A stretch of 62,715 bases of DNA, taken from Flavicella sp. (GTDB lineage Bacteria > Bacteroidota > Bacteroidia > Flavobacteriales > Flavobacteriaceae). Position numbers and translations under genes: made by a program. Numbering within the stretch: the stretch's first letter is position 1; each line of letters begins with the position of its first letter. Positions 52,262 to 62,446 of this stretch are shown here, one piece after another. The notes below the pieces were generated by a model. That model worked only from the letters and a program-made list of their open reading frames with translations. It did not search any database and was not told where the DNA came from. The stretch spans positions 1 through 62,715 of the forward strand of contig NZ_JAQWGB010000165.1 in NCBI RefSeq assembly GCF_029238425.1, read 5' to 3'.

Positions 52262-52331
52262 CTATAAATCATTGTTTTTGTCTATAAATGGGTGTATTTA
52301 GCTAATAATCAGTTCAAAAATAGCTATAAAT
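52262..52331 (+). repeat. Array of CTATAAAT direct repeats before a weak promoter
   Basis: CTATAAAT at 52262, CTATAAAT at 52282, CTAATAAT at 52302 and CTATAAAT at 52324, spaced 20, 20 and 22 bp, lie in the 337-base gap upstream of the giant surface gene. A box TATATTGG at 52343-52350 (one mismatch to TAnnTTTG) follows. ATG at 52370 opens a 27-codon frame of doubtful value. The rest of the gap is AT-rich and shows nothing else. Confidence 0.5.
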
Positions 52332-52561
52332 GGATTTTTTTGTATATTGGTCGAATAAAACTAATAATTATGATCAACCTACCCCAAAATTTGATTTTAG
52401 AAAAAATACTAGTACTTATTTGTTTAAATATTTCAAATTATAAATCTCCTTGATTTCATTGAAAATTTATTTTCATAATTTGTTGTAAACCAATGATGCT
52501 ACTACTACTTAAGTGTCTTCGGTTTTTTATTAAATAGTTATCTACCCCTAACTTTTCTACT

Positions 52562-55500
52562 ATGGCCTACCCCTGCCTTAGAAGTAAATGGCAGTTTTTT
52601 GTCATGTGCTTTTTAGTACCCTTATTGGTGTTTTCTACCGAATACAAGACTATTCCTTTTGACGCTAAGGATAGCTCTAATTATGTTTATTCTTTTTTTG
52701 ATGCGTTGAATATCGACTCAGGATTTGACATTGTTTCTTTAAATAGGACTGATAAAAAGAATACTTACTTCAATACAAGTTCCAAAACTAGTTCTGACAC
52801 TAAATTACCTAAATGGATGGCATTCGGAGCTGCTGCCTTTACATCTACAACTCCGTTCGAATATGCGGTTGACTTCGATGGGAATAACGATTATTTGGTT
52901 GCAAATACAAATGCGGATTGGAATAACCCGCTAAGACGTAGCTTTATGAGTGGCGTTGCGGCTGGTTCTGGAAAAACAGCAAATGGGGGTCAGCCTTGGG
53001 CTACAAGTGTTGTTTTTAGACATACTGATGATGGAGGACAAAGTGGCTTATGGTCCCAGACAGCTGGTACTAGTGAACATGATCATAATGGAAGACTGCT
53101 GCTTGCTGTTGTAAATAATAAATTGACTTTTTATTTAGGACGTCATAAACCAGGAAGTAGCTGGTGGTGGTGGAACGATAAAAATCATATTTCATGGAGA
53201 GCTGATACGAATTTGGTTTCTGGAAAATGGTATGCGGTTTATGTTGATTATAATGGGATTCGAACAGACGATTTAGCTACAACACCTTTTAGAATTAGGT
53301 TGGTTGATATAAGTACGGGAGCCGTTTCTACTCCTTCAGGAGATTGGTATATAGATGATCAAGGTTATACAGGTACAATTACAGGAGATTTTTATGTAGG
53401 TGCTCGTTTTGTCAATGCTGGTTTAAGTCATGGTATGATTGCCTCGGTAGTGGCTACAACGTTAAAACAGGGTGAGGACTTACCTTCGGATACTGAGATA
53501 AGGGAAATTACCTTGGACCCGTTAAAATGGTTGAATGATTACAAAGTAGGTAGGGATTGGAGACAGCCTGATGTAAACGGAACCACTTCAAACTTTCAAA
53601 TAAATCCGAATGACGCCAGTTTGGGAGCATTTGGTACCAAAGTTTGGTTGATGGGTGACGGTGTCAATGATAATGCGAATAATATTGAAAACCAGGTTGC
53701 GTCGGATGTTGCTGCACAAGATTTACTGACTAGAAATATGAGTAATCCTATTACTGCCCTTAAACCGGTTTTTACTTCTGCAACCGCAGTAGCAGTGATG
53801 GAGAATATTGTTACAACGGCCTACACAGCGTCCGCGGTTAAAATATCTGCCTTGGTTTATAGTTTTGGTTCAGGAAATGATGAGGCTCTTTTTAACATTG
53901 ATCCTATAACAGGTGAGGTAACTTTTAAAAACTCCCCCGATTTTGAAAATCCTACAGATGCAAATGGCGATAATGTTTATAAAGTGAATATCACTGTAAC
54001 CAATATTTTCGGAGATTCTGAAAATCAGGATGTGGATATTTCGGTGACTAATGTGATGGAATTGGTGACGACATTTACAGATGTCAATAAAACCTATGGG
54101 GATCCTAATTTTGATTTGTTGGCTACATCAAATTCTGGTGGTGTTATTACGTATAGCATTGTAAGTGCTACCTCTGTGGGTACTACTTTGGGTGGTTTAA
54201 ATAATGAGACCGTTTCTTTAGGAAGTGTTGGTACAGTGACAGTTCGAGCTACAGTTGCACAACATGGCACCATTGATGGTGGTTATATAGATATGACACT
54301 TTCAATTGGAAAGAAAGCAATAGTTGTGTCTGCTGATAATGCGACCAAAGTTTATGGAGAAGCGGATCCAGTGTTGAGCTATTCGATTGTCCCTTCGTTA
54401 AAAGCAGGTGATGTTTTGACAGGCGTCTTACAAAGAACTGCTGGTGAGAATGTAGGTTCGTATGCCATCAATCAAGGAACCTTGGGGGCTAATGTTAACT
54501 ATACATTATCTTATAGTACAGGTGGGGTTTTATCAATTACAGAAAAGGAAATTCAAATAACTCCAATAGCAGGTCAAACAAAGATTTATGGAACTACAGA
54601 TTCGGTATTAACCTATGATGTTTCTCCTAGTATGATAGCGGGTGATACATTTACAGGAAACTTATCCAGGACATTCGGACAAGATGTAGGTAGCTATCCT
54701 ATCAATATTGGAAGTTTATCTGCAGGATCTAATTATTTAATAAGTTTCAATACGGGTATAGATTTTAGTATAACCCCTAAAGAAATTAGTATTACGCCAG
54801 TTGCGGGGCAATCTAAAATATATGGAGAAACGGATCCATTGTTAAGTTTTAATAATGCACCAGTATTAGAATCTGGAGATTTCTTTATGGGAAGCCTTAC
54901 AAGGGTACCTGGAGAGTCAGTTGGGTTTTACACAATTACCCAAGGAGATGTAAGTGCTGGAGCAAATTATACAATTAAATTTATTTCAGGGATTGATTTT
55001 ATGATTGTTCCGCAGGAGGTTACTGTAACACCTCAAGTTGGTCAGTCCAAAGTTTATGGAGAAACGGATCCTATTTTTACATACACTGTTTCACCATCTT
55101 TGGAACTAGGAGATGTTTTTTCTGGTCAGTTATTAAGGAATCCTGGTGAGAATGTTGGTGATTATGATATCATAGAAGGTAGTTTAGATGCAGGGGCTAA
55201 TTATACCGTGAAATTTATTGCGGGAATAGATTTCAGCATCACCTCAAAGCAAATTACAGTAACACCTCTAACGGCGCAATCTAAGGTGTATGGATCGATT
55301 GGTTCAGTACTTAACTATGATGTTTCTCCAAACCTAGAAACAGGAGATTCTTTTACAGGAAGTCTTGCAAGAAATCCTGGTGAGAATATCGGTGATTATT
55401 CCATTGTACAGGGGTCATTGGATGCAGGTCTTAATTATTCAATCCTATTTAGTTCAGGTGTCAACTATACTATTTCGCCTAAAGAAATTAGCATCACACC

Positions 55501-58500
55501 GAATCCGGGCCAATCAAAAGTGTTTGGATCTGTAGATCCGGTTTTTACATATACCACAGCACCTTTATTGGAGTCAGGAGATAATTTTATAGGCCAATTA
55601 GATCGTACTTCAGGTGAGAATACCGGAAATTATGCAATTGGTTTAGGTACTTTAACTGCAGGAACTAATTATACTATTGTATTTAATGCAGGCGTAGATT
55701 TTAGCATTACTTCAAAAGAAATTAATATAACACCTAGACTGTCTCAAAGTAAAATATATGGAGCATTGAATCCTATACTCACCTTTGATAATGTACCACT
55801 GTTGGAAAGTGGAGATGTATTTACAGGTAGTCTTGTGAGAGTGACGGGTGAAAATGTTGGGTCTTACGCTATTAATCAAGGAAGCTTGGATGCGGGACCT
55901 AATTATACTTTGAAATTTAATTCAAGTATCGATTTTTCTATTTCACCAAAATCGATAACAGTAACGCCAAATGCTGGACAATTTAAAGTTTATGGAGAAA
56001 CTAATCCAGTTTATACCTATGGTGTTTCTCCGGCTCTTGAAGTTGGTGATGTGTTTTCTGGAGAACTGTCAAGAACTCCTGGTGAAAATGTAGGTGTTTA
56101 TTCAATAACTAAAGGTAGCTTGGATGCAGGTTCAAATTATAACTTACTATTTAATTCAGGAATAGATTTTAGTATCAGTGCAAAAACGATAACGATAACT
56201 CCTACAGTTAGTCAGACAAAAGTTTACGGAGCATCGGATGCTATTTTAACCTATTCAGTAACTCCAAATTTAGAAATTGGGGATGCTTTTTCTGGAAGTT
56301 TGAATAGAGTTCCAGGAGAAAATATTGGTGCTTATGAGATAGTAGAAGGAACTTTGACTGCTGGGGTTAATTATGCTTTGATTTTTACTTCTGGAATAGA
56401 ATTCCTTATTACACCTAAAATTATTTCAGTTACACCAACAGCCGGACAATCTAAAGTGTTTGGTTCGGTTGATCCTATATTTAAGTATACGATTGCTCCC
56501 CAATTAGAAAGTGGAGATGCCTTTACCGGAGCCTTACAAAGGATTCCAGGAGAGAACATTGGAGATTATGCGATTTCAAGGGGTACTATAAACGCAGGGT
56601 CAAACTATACTATAGTATTTAATTCAGGTGTTGATTTTAGTATTACCCCTAAAGAAATTAGAATAACACCAACAATGGGTCAAAGTAAAGTTTACGGACA
56701 GGTAGATCCTGTTTTGACCTATACATACGCACCAGATTTAGAATTGGGAGATAGTTTTACCGGGAATGCTGTGAGAGTATTAGGTGAAAATATTGGGAAT
56801 TTCGAAATAAGTCAAGGAACATTAAGTGCGGGACCTAACTACACTTTATTGTTTGATTCTGGTATTGATTTTTCAATAACCGCAAAAACAATTACCATTA
56901 CTCCTACAGCAGGGCAATCTAAAGTTTATGGAGATGCAGATCCAATACTAGCATACAATGTCTCATCAGGATTGGAAAGTGGCGATTTGTTTTATGGTAA
57001 TTTATCTAGGGTTGTAGGTGAAAATATTGGAGACTATGCCATTACCAAAGGTTCATTAACTGCTGGTTCTAATTATATATTGGTGTATAATTTAGGGGTA
57101 GATTTTAGCATTACCCCAAAAACAATTACGATAACGCCAGTTGCAAGCCAAACAAAATTTTATGGAGAAATTGATCCAGAGTTGTTTTATGATATAACTC
57201 CAGCATTAGTTATGGGAGACGTGTTAACCGGAAAACTAAATAGAGTTTCAGGAGAAAATATAGGTACGTACTCGATTACCAAAGGTAATATTGCAGCTAG
57301 TGCTAATTATTCGTTATTATTTACTCCAGGGGTTAATTTTAACATAACAGCAAAAGATGTTTTCGTAACTCCATTGATCGGACAGTCGAAAGTATACGGT
57401 GAAGGCGATCCAATCTTGAAATATGATATTGCACCTGCTTTAGAATTAGGAGATGTATTGACAGGAGAACTTTCGAGAGGAGTTGGAGAAAATGTAGGAG
57501 TTTATGAAATAAATCAAGGAAGTTTAAACACGACTGCTAATTATAATTTGGTTTTTACTTCTAATATTGATTTTATTATTTCAACGAAACAAATAAAAGT
57601 AACACCAACAGAGAATCAATCTAAGATTTTTGGAGGAGTGGATCCGATTCTTACCTATAATATTGTACCGAGTTTATTTGCAGGAGATGCTTTAACAGGG
57701 AATCTTTTAAGAACACCGGGCGAGGATGTTGGAGCCTATGATATCTCTAAAGGAACCTTGGATGCAGGGCCTAATTATAGTTTTGTATTTGATTCAGGTG
57801 TTGATTTTAGCATTACGCCTAAAGATATTATGATTACACCTGTATCTGGTCAAAATAAGGTATATGGGGAATCGGACTATAAATTGAAATATACAATGTT
57901 CCCAGCTCTAGAGTCTGGAGATATTTTGACAGGAAACCTTACAAGAGTCTTCGGAGAGGGTATCGGACTTTATGAAATCTCAAGGGGAGATTTGATGTCG
58001 AATATGAATTATAATTTAATGGTTGCCTCTGGAGTAGATTTTGAAATTCTTCCAAAAAAGATTATCGTTACACCAAATGCAGGTCAGTTTAAAGAGTACG
58101 GTGAAAACGACCCACCATTGACCTTTACAATCAATCCTCTATCTGAAGATTCTAGCATACTAAAAGGTAGTTTGGTTAGAACAGCTGGAGAAAATATTGG
58201 GACCTATGAAATTTTGAAAGGAAGCTTGAGTGCCCCTAATAATTATGAATTGGAGGTGATTTCGGGAATTGACTTTACTATTGTTCCTGCAATGCCGACT
58301 ATAGAATTCTCTGATATTGTTAAGGTGTATGGAGATGATAATTTCAGCTTAAATGCAACTTCGGATTCAGATGGAACTGTTAGTTATAGTATTGTTGGAG
58401 CCGCAAACGGAACAAGTTTGTCTGGTGCAAATAATCAAGTTGTTTCAATTGGAAATGCAGGCAAAGTGATTATTAGAGCAAGCTATTCAGGTACGACTAA

Positions 58501-61414
58501 TTATGTTGAATCTTATAAAGAGATTGTGCTTACAATCGAGAAGGCAATTTTATCCGCAAAGGCAGAGAATGTTTCTAGAGTTTATAGAACAGAGAATCCT
58601 GATTTTACCATAAGCTATAGTGGTTTTGTAAATACGGATACAGCTGCTGATATAGATGTTGAGCCTAGAGCAAAAACCATTGCAACTATTGATTCAAATG
58701 TAGGTGAATACTACATCGTATTGTATGGTGGTTGGGATGATAATTATATTATTCAGTCGGGTATATTTAGTCTTGGAGTCCTTACTATTATTGAAAGAAT
58801 TCCGTCTCTAGTATTTTCAAACATTAATAAAGTTTACGGAGATCCAGATTTTAGTTTGGAGGCTACTACAACCTCTGTAGGCGAGATTACCTATAGCTTT
58901 ATTGGAGACGCTGGTGAAACAACATTATCTGGTATTGGAAATCATATGGTTTCAATTGGAAATGCGGGAATAATAAGAATTAGAGCCACCGTAGAGGGAA
59001 CTACTAATTTTGCTTCTGTGACAAGAGATATTATTTTAACAGTTGAAAAAGCAGACTTAATCGCAAGAGCAGATGATATGTCAAGAGTGTATGGAGTTGA
59101 GAATCCAGAGCTGACAATTAATTATGAAGGCTTTGTTTATGATGATACAAAACTAGATCTTGATGAGGAGCCTGTTGCAATTACCATTGCTGATATTACC
59201 TCAAATGTAGGTGAGTATTATATTTTGATTTTCGGTGGAAATGATAAGAATTATAACATCATTGCAGGAGTATTGAATCCAGGAGTATTTACGATTATTC
59301 CTCAAAACCCTACATTAGAATTTGATAATATCACAAAGACATATGGAGATGCGGACTTCAAGCTAGCAGCTGTAACAGATTCAGATATCCCTGTTACATA
59401 TACGATTGTTGGTGAAGCAAATGGTACCGTATTGTCTGGCGCTCGAAATGAGAATGTCAGTCTGGGTAATGTGGGAGCTGTAAAAGTAAGAGCAACATAT
59501 GGTGCATCTGTCAATTTTGAAGGTATAACCAAAGAAATCTTATTGGTTATCAAAAAGGCTAAGTTGTCTGTTGAGTTGAAAGATGTTTCTAAGCAATATG
59601 GTCAAGAAGATCCTGCTTTTGAGTATGTAATTACATCCGGAGATATGAAAGTTGGCGAGGATATATTCCTTACAAGAGTAAAGGGTGAGGATATAGGCTC
59701 TTATTCCATTTTTCCAAGTATAGCCAATTTCAATTATGAGATTAGCTACGAAAAGGCATCATTAAATATTACGAAGGCAGCAGTAACGGTTTCTGCAATG
59801 GTACAATCAAAAATGTATGGAGAGGAAGACCCAATATTGACTTACGAATTTATTGAAGGTGCACTGGCTAGTTGGGATGAAATGGAGCTTTCAAGAGAAA
59901 TAGGAGAGGATGTAGGTTTCTATAAGATTTATTCTTCGTTTGAAAATTCGAATTATGATATTACTTACATTGGCGCAGATTTTGAAATTACTCAATCCGT
60001 AATAACAGTAAAAGCAGATGAGAAAACAAAAGGATATGGTTCTTTAGATCCTGTTTTAAGTTACGAGATTACTTCTGGTTTATTTGTAGAGGGTGATGTA
60101 TTTGAAGGTGAGTTGATTAGGGAAGAAGGTGAAGAAATAGGAGCATATACAATTTATTCAACGCTTTCTCATCCGAACTATTTAATCACATATATCAGTG
60201 CTGATTTAATAATTGTAGTTTCTGAATTAACAATTACGATAGATCACTTAACAAAAGGTTATGGAACGGAAGATCCAGAGTTTACTTATAAAATAACTTC
60301 AGGAGATCGCAATAATACTCTAGATTTTACCAATCTTCTAAAAAGGGAACCTGGTGAAGAAGTAGGTGTTTATAAAGTTTACATGGAGTATTCAAACGAT
60401 AATTATTTGATTACAATTGTTGATGGCTCTTTAACCATTGAGAAGATTGTTCCGGTGGTTAGTACGATGGAGGCCGCTGATGTTTCTGGAAAAACTGCCT
60501 TGTTTGAAGGGAAACTGATTTCAAACGGAGGAAATGAAGTGACAGAACAAGGATTTATGTTAGGGTTTGTCAATTCAAATTTGGTTGCTAAAAATTCTTC
60601 TGTATTGGTAAGAATTGAGCTAGATGCTAAAGACCCATTTAGAAGCATTGAGAACAATTTGAATAGTGAAACCACTTATTATTATAGAGCTTATGCAGTG
60701 AATTCAATGGGAATAGGATATGGCGAGATTAAAAGTTTCACAACTTTAGATATTACAGCTCCTAGTGCACCAATTGTGCTGCAGGCGGCTGGCTTTACCT
60801 GTCCAAATAACAGAGAAGTGACATCTGATAATAATTTTATTATTGTCGGGAAATCTGAGCCTGAGAGTATTGTAGAGGTGTTTATAAATGGAAGTTCAGA
60901 AGGTTTTGGAACTACGGATCTTTATGGAAACTGGACTTTAGATTTAAGTGATGTTACTCAGGAGGATGGTACTTATAACGTTACCGCTATTGCTACTGAT
61001 TTGTCATATAATTCTAGTGTCCTTTCTGAAATCTACACAATTTTGATAAGTACTGAAAATAGTGACTTAGATAATATTCCGGACCATTGTGATGACGATG
61101 ATGATAATGATGGTTATTTGGATGCAAATCAAATTCAAGAAAAGAAAGGTTATGGAATTTCTCCTAATGGAGATGGAATCAATGATGTCTTGGAGATTAG
61201 AGATATCGAAGACTATCCAAACAATGAATTATCGATTTTCAGTAGGTCTGGAGCTCTTGTTTACAAAGCAAATGGTTACGATAATACTTGGGACGGAAGA
61301 AATATGTTTACAAGCGGAGATGCCAAACTTCCTGAAGGTGCTTACTTCTTTGTATTGGACTTAAAAACATCTGGTAAACATATTGTGCAAGGTTGGATTT
61401 ATATAAAATACTAA
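52562..61414 (+). CDS. Giant T9SS surface protein with MBG repeats (adhesin-like)
   Basis: The 2950-residue protein has a signal peptide (about 1-27). A LamG-like lectin domain (about 95-330) and a cadherin-like domain (about 400-495) follow. Then come an MBG-type domain, 17 tandem repeats of about 78 residues (585-1909), several diverged MBG modules, a fibronectin-like domain, an Ig-like domain, a thrombospondin type 3 repeat (DDDDDNDGYLD) and a type B T9SS C-terminus (YGISPNGDGINDVLEI ... KLPEGAYFFVLDL ... GWIYIKY). It is probably a long surface filament for adhesion or gliding, comparable in role to SprB. The PorP/SprF-like gene right after it supports this. Confidence 0.88.
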   Translation: MAYPCLRSKWQFFVMCFLVPLLVFSTEYKTIPFDAKDSSNYVYSFFDALNIDSGFDIVSLNRTDKKNTYFNTSSKTSSDTKLPKWMAFGAAAFTSTTPFEYAVDFDGNNDYLVANTNADWNNPLRRSFMSGVAAGSGKTANGGQPWATSVVFRHTDDGGQSGLWSQTAGTSEHDHNGRLLLAVVNNKLTFYLGRHKPGSSWWWWNDKNHISWRADTNLVSGKWYAVYVDYNGIRTDDLATTPFRIRLVDISTGAVSTPSGDWYIDDQGYTGTITGDFYVGARFVNAGLSHGMIASVVATTLKQGEDLPSDTEIREITLDPLKWLNDYKVGRDWRQPDVNGTTSNFQINPNDASLGAFGTKVWLMGDGVNDNANNIENQVASDVAAQDLLTRNMSNPITALKPVFTSATAVAVMENIVTTAYTASAVKISALVYSFGSGNDEALFNIDPITGEVTFKNSPDFENPTDANGDNVYKVNITVTNIFGDSENQDVDISVTNVMELVTTFTDVNKTYGDPNFDLLATSNSGGVITYSIVSATSVGTTLGGLNNETVSLGSVGTVTVRATVAQHGTIDGGYIDMTLSIGKKAIVVSADNATKVYGEADPVLSYSIVPSLKAGDVLTGVLQRTAGENVGSYAINQGTLGANVNYTLSYSTGGVLSITEKEIQITPIAGQTKIYGTTDSVLTYDVSPSMIAGDTFTGNLSRTFGQDVGSYPINIGSLSAGSNYLISFNTGIDFSITPKEISITPVAGQSKIYGETDPLLSFNNAPVLESGDFFMGSLTRVPGESVGFYTITQGDVSAGANYTIKFISGIDFMIVPQEVTVTPQVGQSKVYGETDPIFTYTVSPSLELGDVFSGQLLRNPGENVGDYDIIEGSLDAGANYTVKFIAGIDFSITSKQITVTPLTAQSKVYGSIGSVLNYDVSPNLETGDSFTGSLARNPGENIGDYSIVQGSLDAGLNYSILFSSGVNYTISPKEISITPNPGQSKVFGSVDPVFTYTTAPLLESGDNFIGQLDRTSGENTGNYAIGLGTLTAGTNYTIVFNAGVDFSITSKEINITPRLSQSKIYGALNPILTFDNVPLLESGDVFTGSLVRVTGENVGSYAINQGSLDAGPNYTLKFNSSIDFSISPKSITVTPNAGQFKVYGETNPVYTYGVSPALEVGDVFSGELSRTPGENVGVYSITKGSLDAGSNYNLLFNSGIDFSISAKTITITPTVSQTKVYGASDAILTYSVTPNLEIGDAFSGSLNRVPGENIGAYEIVEGTLTAGVNYALIFTSGIEFLITPKIISVTPTAGQSKVFGSVDPIFKYTIAPQLESGDAFTGALQRIPGENIGDYAISRGTINAGSNYTIVFNSGVDFSITPKEIRITPTMGQSKVYGQVDPVLTYTYAPDLELGDSFTGNAVRVLGENIGNFEISQGTLSAGPNYTLLFDSGIDFSITAKTITITPTAGQSKVYGDADPILAYNVSSGLESGDLFYGNLSRVVGENIGDYAITKGSLTAGSNYILVYNLGVDFSITPKTITITPVASQTKFYGEIDPELFYDITPALVMGDVLTGKLNRVSGENIGTYSITKGNIAASANYSLLFTPGVNFNITAKDVFVTPLIGQSKVYGEGDPILKYDIAPALELGDVLTGELSRGVGENVGVYEINQGSLNTTANYNLVFTSNIDFIISTKQIKVTPTENQSKIFGGVDPILTYNIVPSLFAGDALTGNLLRTPGEDVGAYDISKGTLDAGPNYSFVFDSGVDFSITPKDIMITPVSGQNKVYGESDYKLKYTMFPALESGDILTGNLTRVFGEGIGLYEISRGDLMSNMNYNLMVASGVDFEILPKKIIVTPNAGQFKEYGENDPPLTFTINPLSEDSSILKGSLVRTAGENIGTYEILKGSLSAPNNYELEVISGIDFTIVPAMPTIEFSDIVKVYGDDNFSLNATSDSDGTVSYSIVGAANGTSLSGANNQVVSIGNAGKVIIRASYSGTTNYVESYKEIVLTIEKAILSAKAENVSRVYRTENPDFTISYSGFVNTDTAADIDVEPRAKTIATIDSNVGEYYIVLYGGWDDNYIIQSGIFSLGVLTIIERIPSLVFSNINKVYGDPDFSLEATTTSVGEITYSFIGDAGETTLSGIGNHMVSIGNAGIIRIRATVEGTTNFASVTRDIILTVEKADLIARADDMSRVYGVENPELTINYEGFVYDDTKLDLDEEPVAITIADITSNVGEYYILIFGGNDKNYNIIAGVLNPGVFTIIPQNPTLEFDNITKTYGDADFKLAAVTDSDIPVTYTIVGEANGTVLSGARNENVSLGNVGAVKVRATYGASVNFEGITKEILLVIKKAKLSVELKDVSKQYGQEDPAFEYVITSGDMKVGEDIFLTRVKGEDIGSYSIFPSIANFNYEISYEKASLNITKAAVTVSAMVQSKMYGEEDPILTYEFIEGALASWDEMELSREIGEDVGFYKIYSSFENSNYDITYIGADFEITQSVITVKADEKTKGYGSLDPVLSYEITSGLFVEGDVFEGELIREEGEEIGAYTIYSTLSHPNYLITYISADLIIVVSELTITIDHLTKGYGTEDPEFTYKITSGDRNNTLDFTNLLKREPGEEVGVYKVYMEYSNDNYLITIVDGSLTIEKIVPVVSTMEAADVSGKTALFEGKLISNGGNEVTEQGFMLGFVNSNLVAKNSSVLVRIELDAKDPFRSIENNLNSETTYYYRAYAVNSMGIGYGEIKSFTTLDITAPSAPIVLQAAGFTCPNNREVTSDNNFIIVGKSEPESIVEVFINGSSEGFGTTDLYGNWTLDLSDVTQEDGTYNVTAIATDLSYNSSVLSEIYTILISTENSDLDNIPDHCDDDDDNDGYLDANQIQEKKGYGISPNGDGINDVLEIRDIEDYPNNELSIFSRSGALVYKANGYDNTWDGRNMFTSGDAKLPEGAYFFVLDLKTSGKHIVQGWIYIKY
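54314..58288 (+). repeat. Seventeen tandem coding repeats of about 234 bp
   Basis: The units encode about 78 residues each (first 77), opening K-x-I-x-[IV]-TP-x-x-GQSKVYG-x-x-DP, then LESGD-x-F-x-G-x-L-x-R, GENIG-x-Y-x-I and AG-x-NY, ending GVDFSITP. Copies have diverged at nucleotide level, so they are old protein repeats rather than a recent DNA expansion. Confidence 0.9.
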
Positions 61415-61454
61415 AAGGTAGGTGATGAATAGTAGAAATAGAACGATGATAAAT

Positions 61455-62330
61455 ATGAGAATTCTGATATGTGTATTTTGTTTTGCAAGTGCAATCAAAC
61501 TGACAGCGCAACAGGAACCTAACTTCACGATGTATAATTTTAATTTAAACATCATCAATCCTGCTTATGTTTCTGTAAACAAACATGCTGAGGCTAGTTT
61601 GTCTTATCGCAGTCAATGGACGGGGGTTCCTGATGCTCCAAATACTTCTGTTATTGCATATACGGCTCCGATTCATGACAGGTTGGGTTTTGGCTTGTCT
61701 GTTGTAAATGATGAAATTTATATTTTAAATAAAACAGATGCTTCTTTTGATTTGGCATATGAAGTGCAATTTTCAGATGAATACTATGTCCATTTTGGAT
61801 TAAAAGCAAGTGTTAGTTTTGTAAACTTAAATTTAACTACTGCAGGAGCTCCAGATAGAGATATGGTTTTTAGTGAAAATGAAAGTTATGCCACACCAAC
61901 AATCGGTGCAGGAATTTACCTATCTCATCCGAAGTATTATTTGAGTCTTTCAACTCCAAGTGCATCAAAAGTAGAAAGATATTCAGTTGCAGTGGATGCA
62001 CCCGAGATTATTGTAAACTATTTACATGTTTATTTTGGAGGAGGATATATCATGGAGTTCAATGATGATTTTTCATTAATACCGGCCATCATGAGTAGAT
62101 TTGTAGCTGGAGCAACAGCTACCTATGATTTATCCACAACTTTAGAGTACCAACAGAAATTGAAAGCTGGTTTGAATTACCGTTGGAAAGAATCGGTTTC
62201 CATATATACGATGTTTTCTTCAAAAAGTAATTTTAATTTTGGGTTTGCTTATGATATGAATGTATCAGAGATCGCAAAGGTGAATACTCATGGTTCTTTA
62301 GAGTTGCTATTGAGATATAAGTGGAATTAA
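61455..62330 (+). CDS. PorP/SprF-family outer-membrane protein
   Basis: I take ATG at 61455 (291 residues; 61446 is also possible), which gives a signal peptide ending LTAQ. The family signature QEPNFTMYNFNLNIINPAYVS follows immediately, and the rest is a beta-barrel (YRSQWTGVPDAPNTSVIAYTAPI, LELLLRYKWN). PorP/SprF proteins accompany type B T9SS cargo and help its secretion or surface attachment. It starts about 40 bases after the giant surface gene, so the two probably form an operon. Confidence 0.9.
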   Translation: MRILICVFCFASAIKLTAQQEPNFTMYNFNLNIINPAYVSVNKHAEASLSYRSQWTGVPDAPNTSVIAYTAPIHDRLGFGLSVVNDEIYILNKTDASFDLAYEVQFSDEYYVHFGLKASVSFVNLNLTTAGAPDRDMVFSENESYATPTIGAGIYLSHPKYYLSLSTPSASKVERYSVAVDAPEIIVNYLHVYFGGGYIMEFNDDFSLIPAIMSRFVAGATATYDLSTTLEYQQKLKAGLNYRWKESVSIYTMFSSKSNFNFGFAYDMNVSEIAKVNTHGSLELLLRYKWN

Positions 62331-62446
62331 AATGAGAGACTATTTGTGATTGATTTTTATAAATGATAAAATGGAAGTCAATCAAAGGAAGAGTCTTTAG
62401 TGAGCTATAATTTTTAGTATCTTCGTGCTATCTAAGCATCGAATGA

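Noticed and set aside
52370-52453. A 27-codon frame in the gap before the giant surface gene
   Set aside because: Too short, with no signal peptide or conserved pattern; it could be a leader peptide, but the sequence alone does not support that.
54314-58288. Regular 234-bp periodicity that could be taken for a CRISPR array or satellite DNA
   Set aside because: The period is a multiple of three, the frame is open throughout, and conservation is at protein level (MBG domains); there is no short identical repeat with unique spacers.
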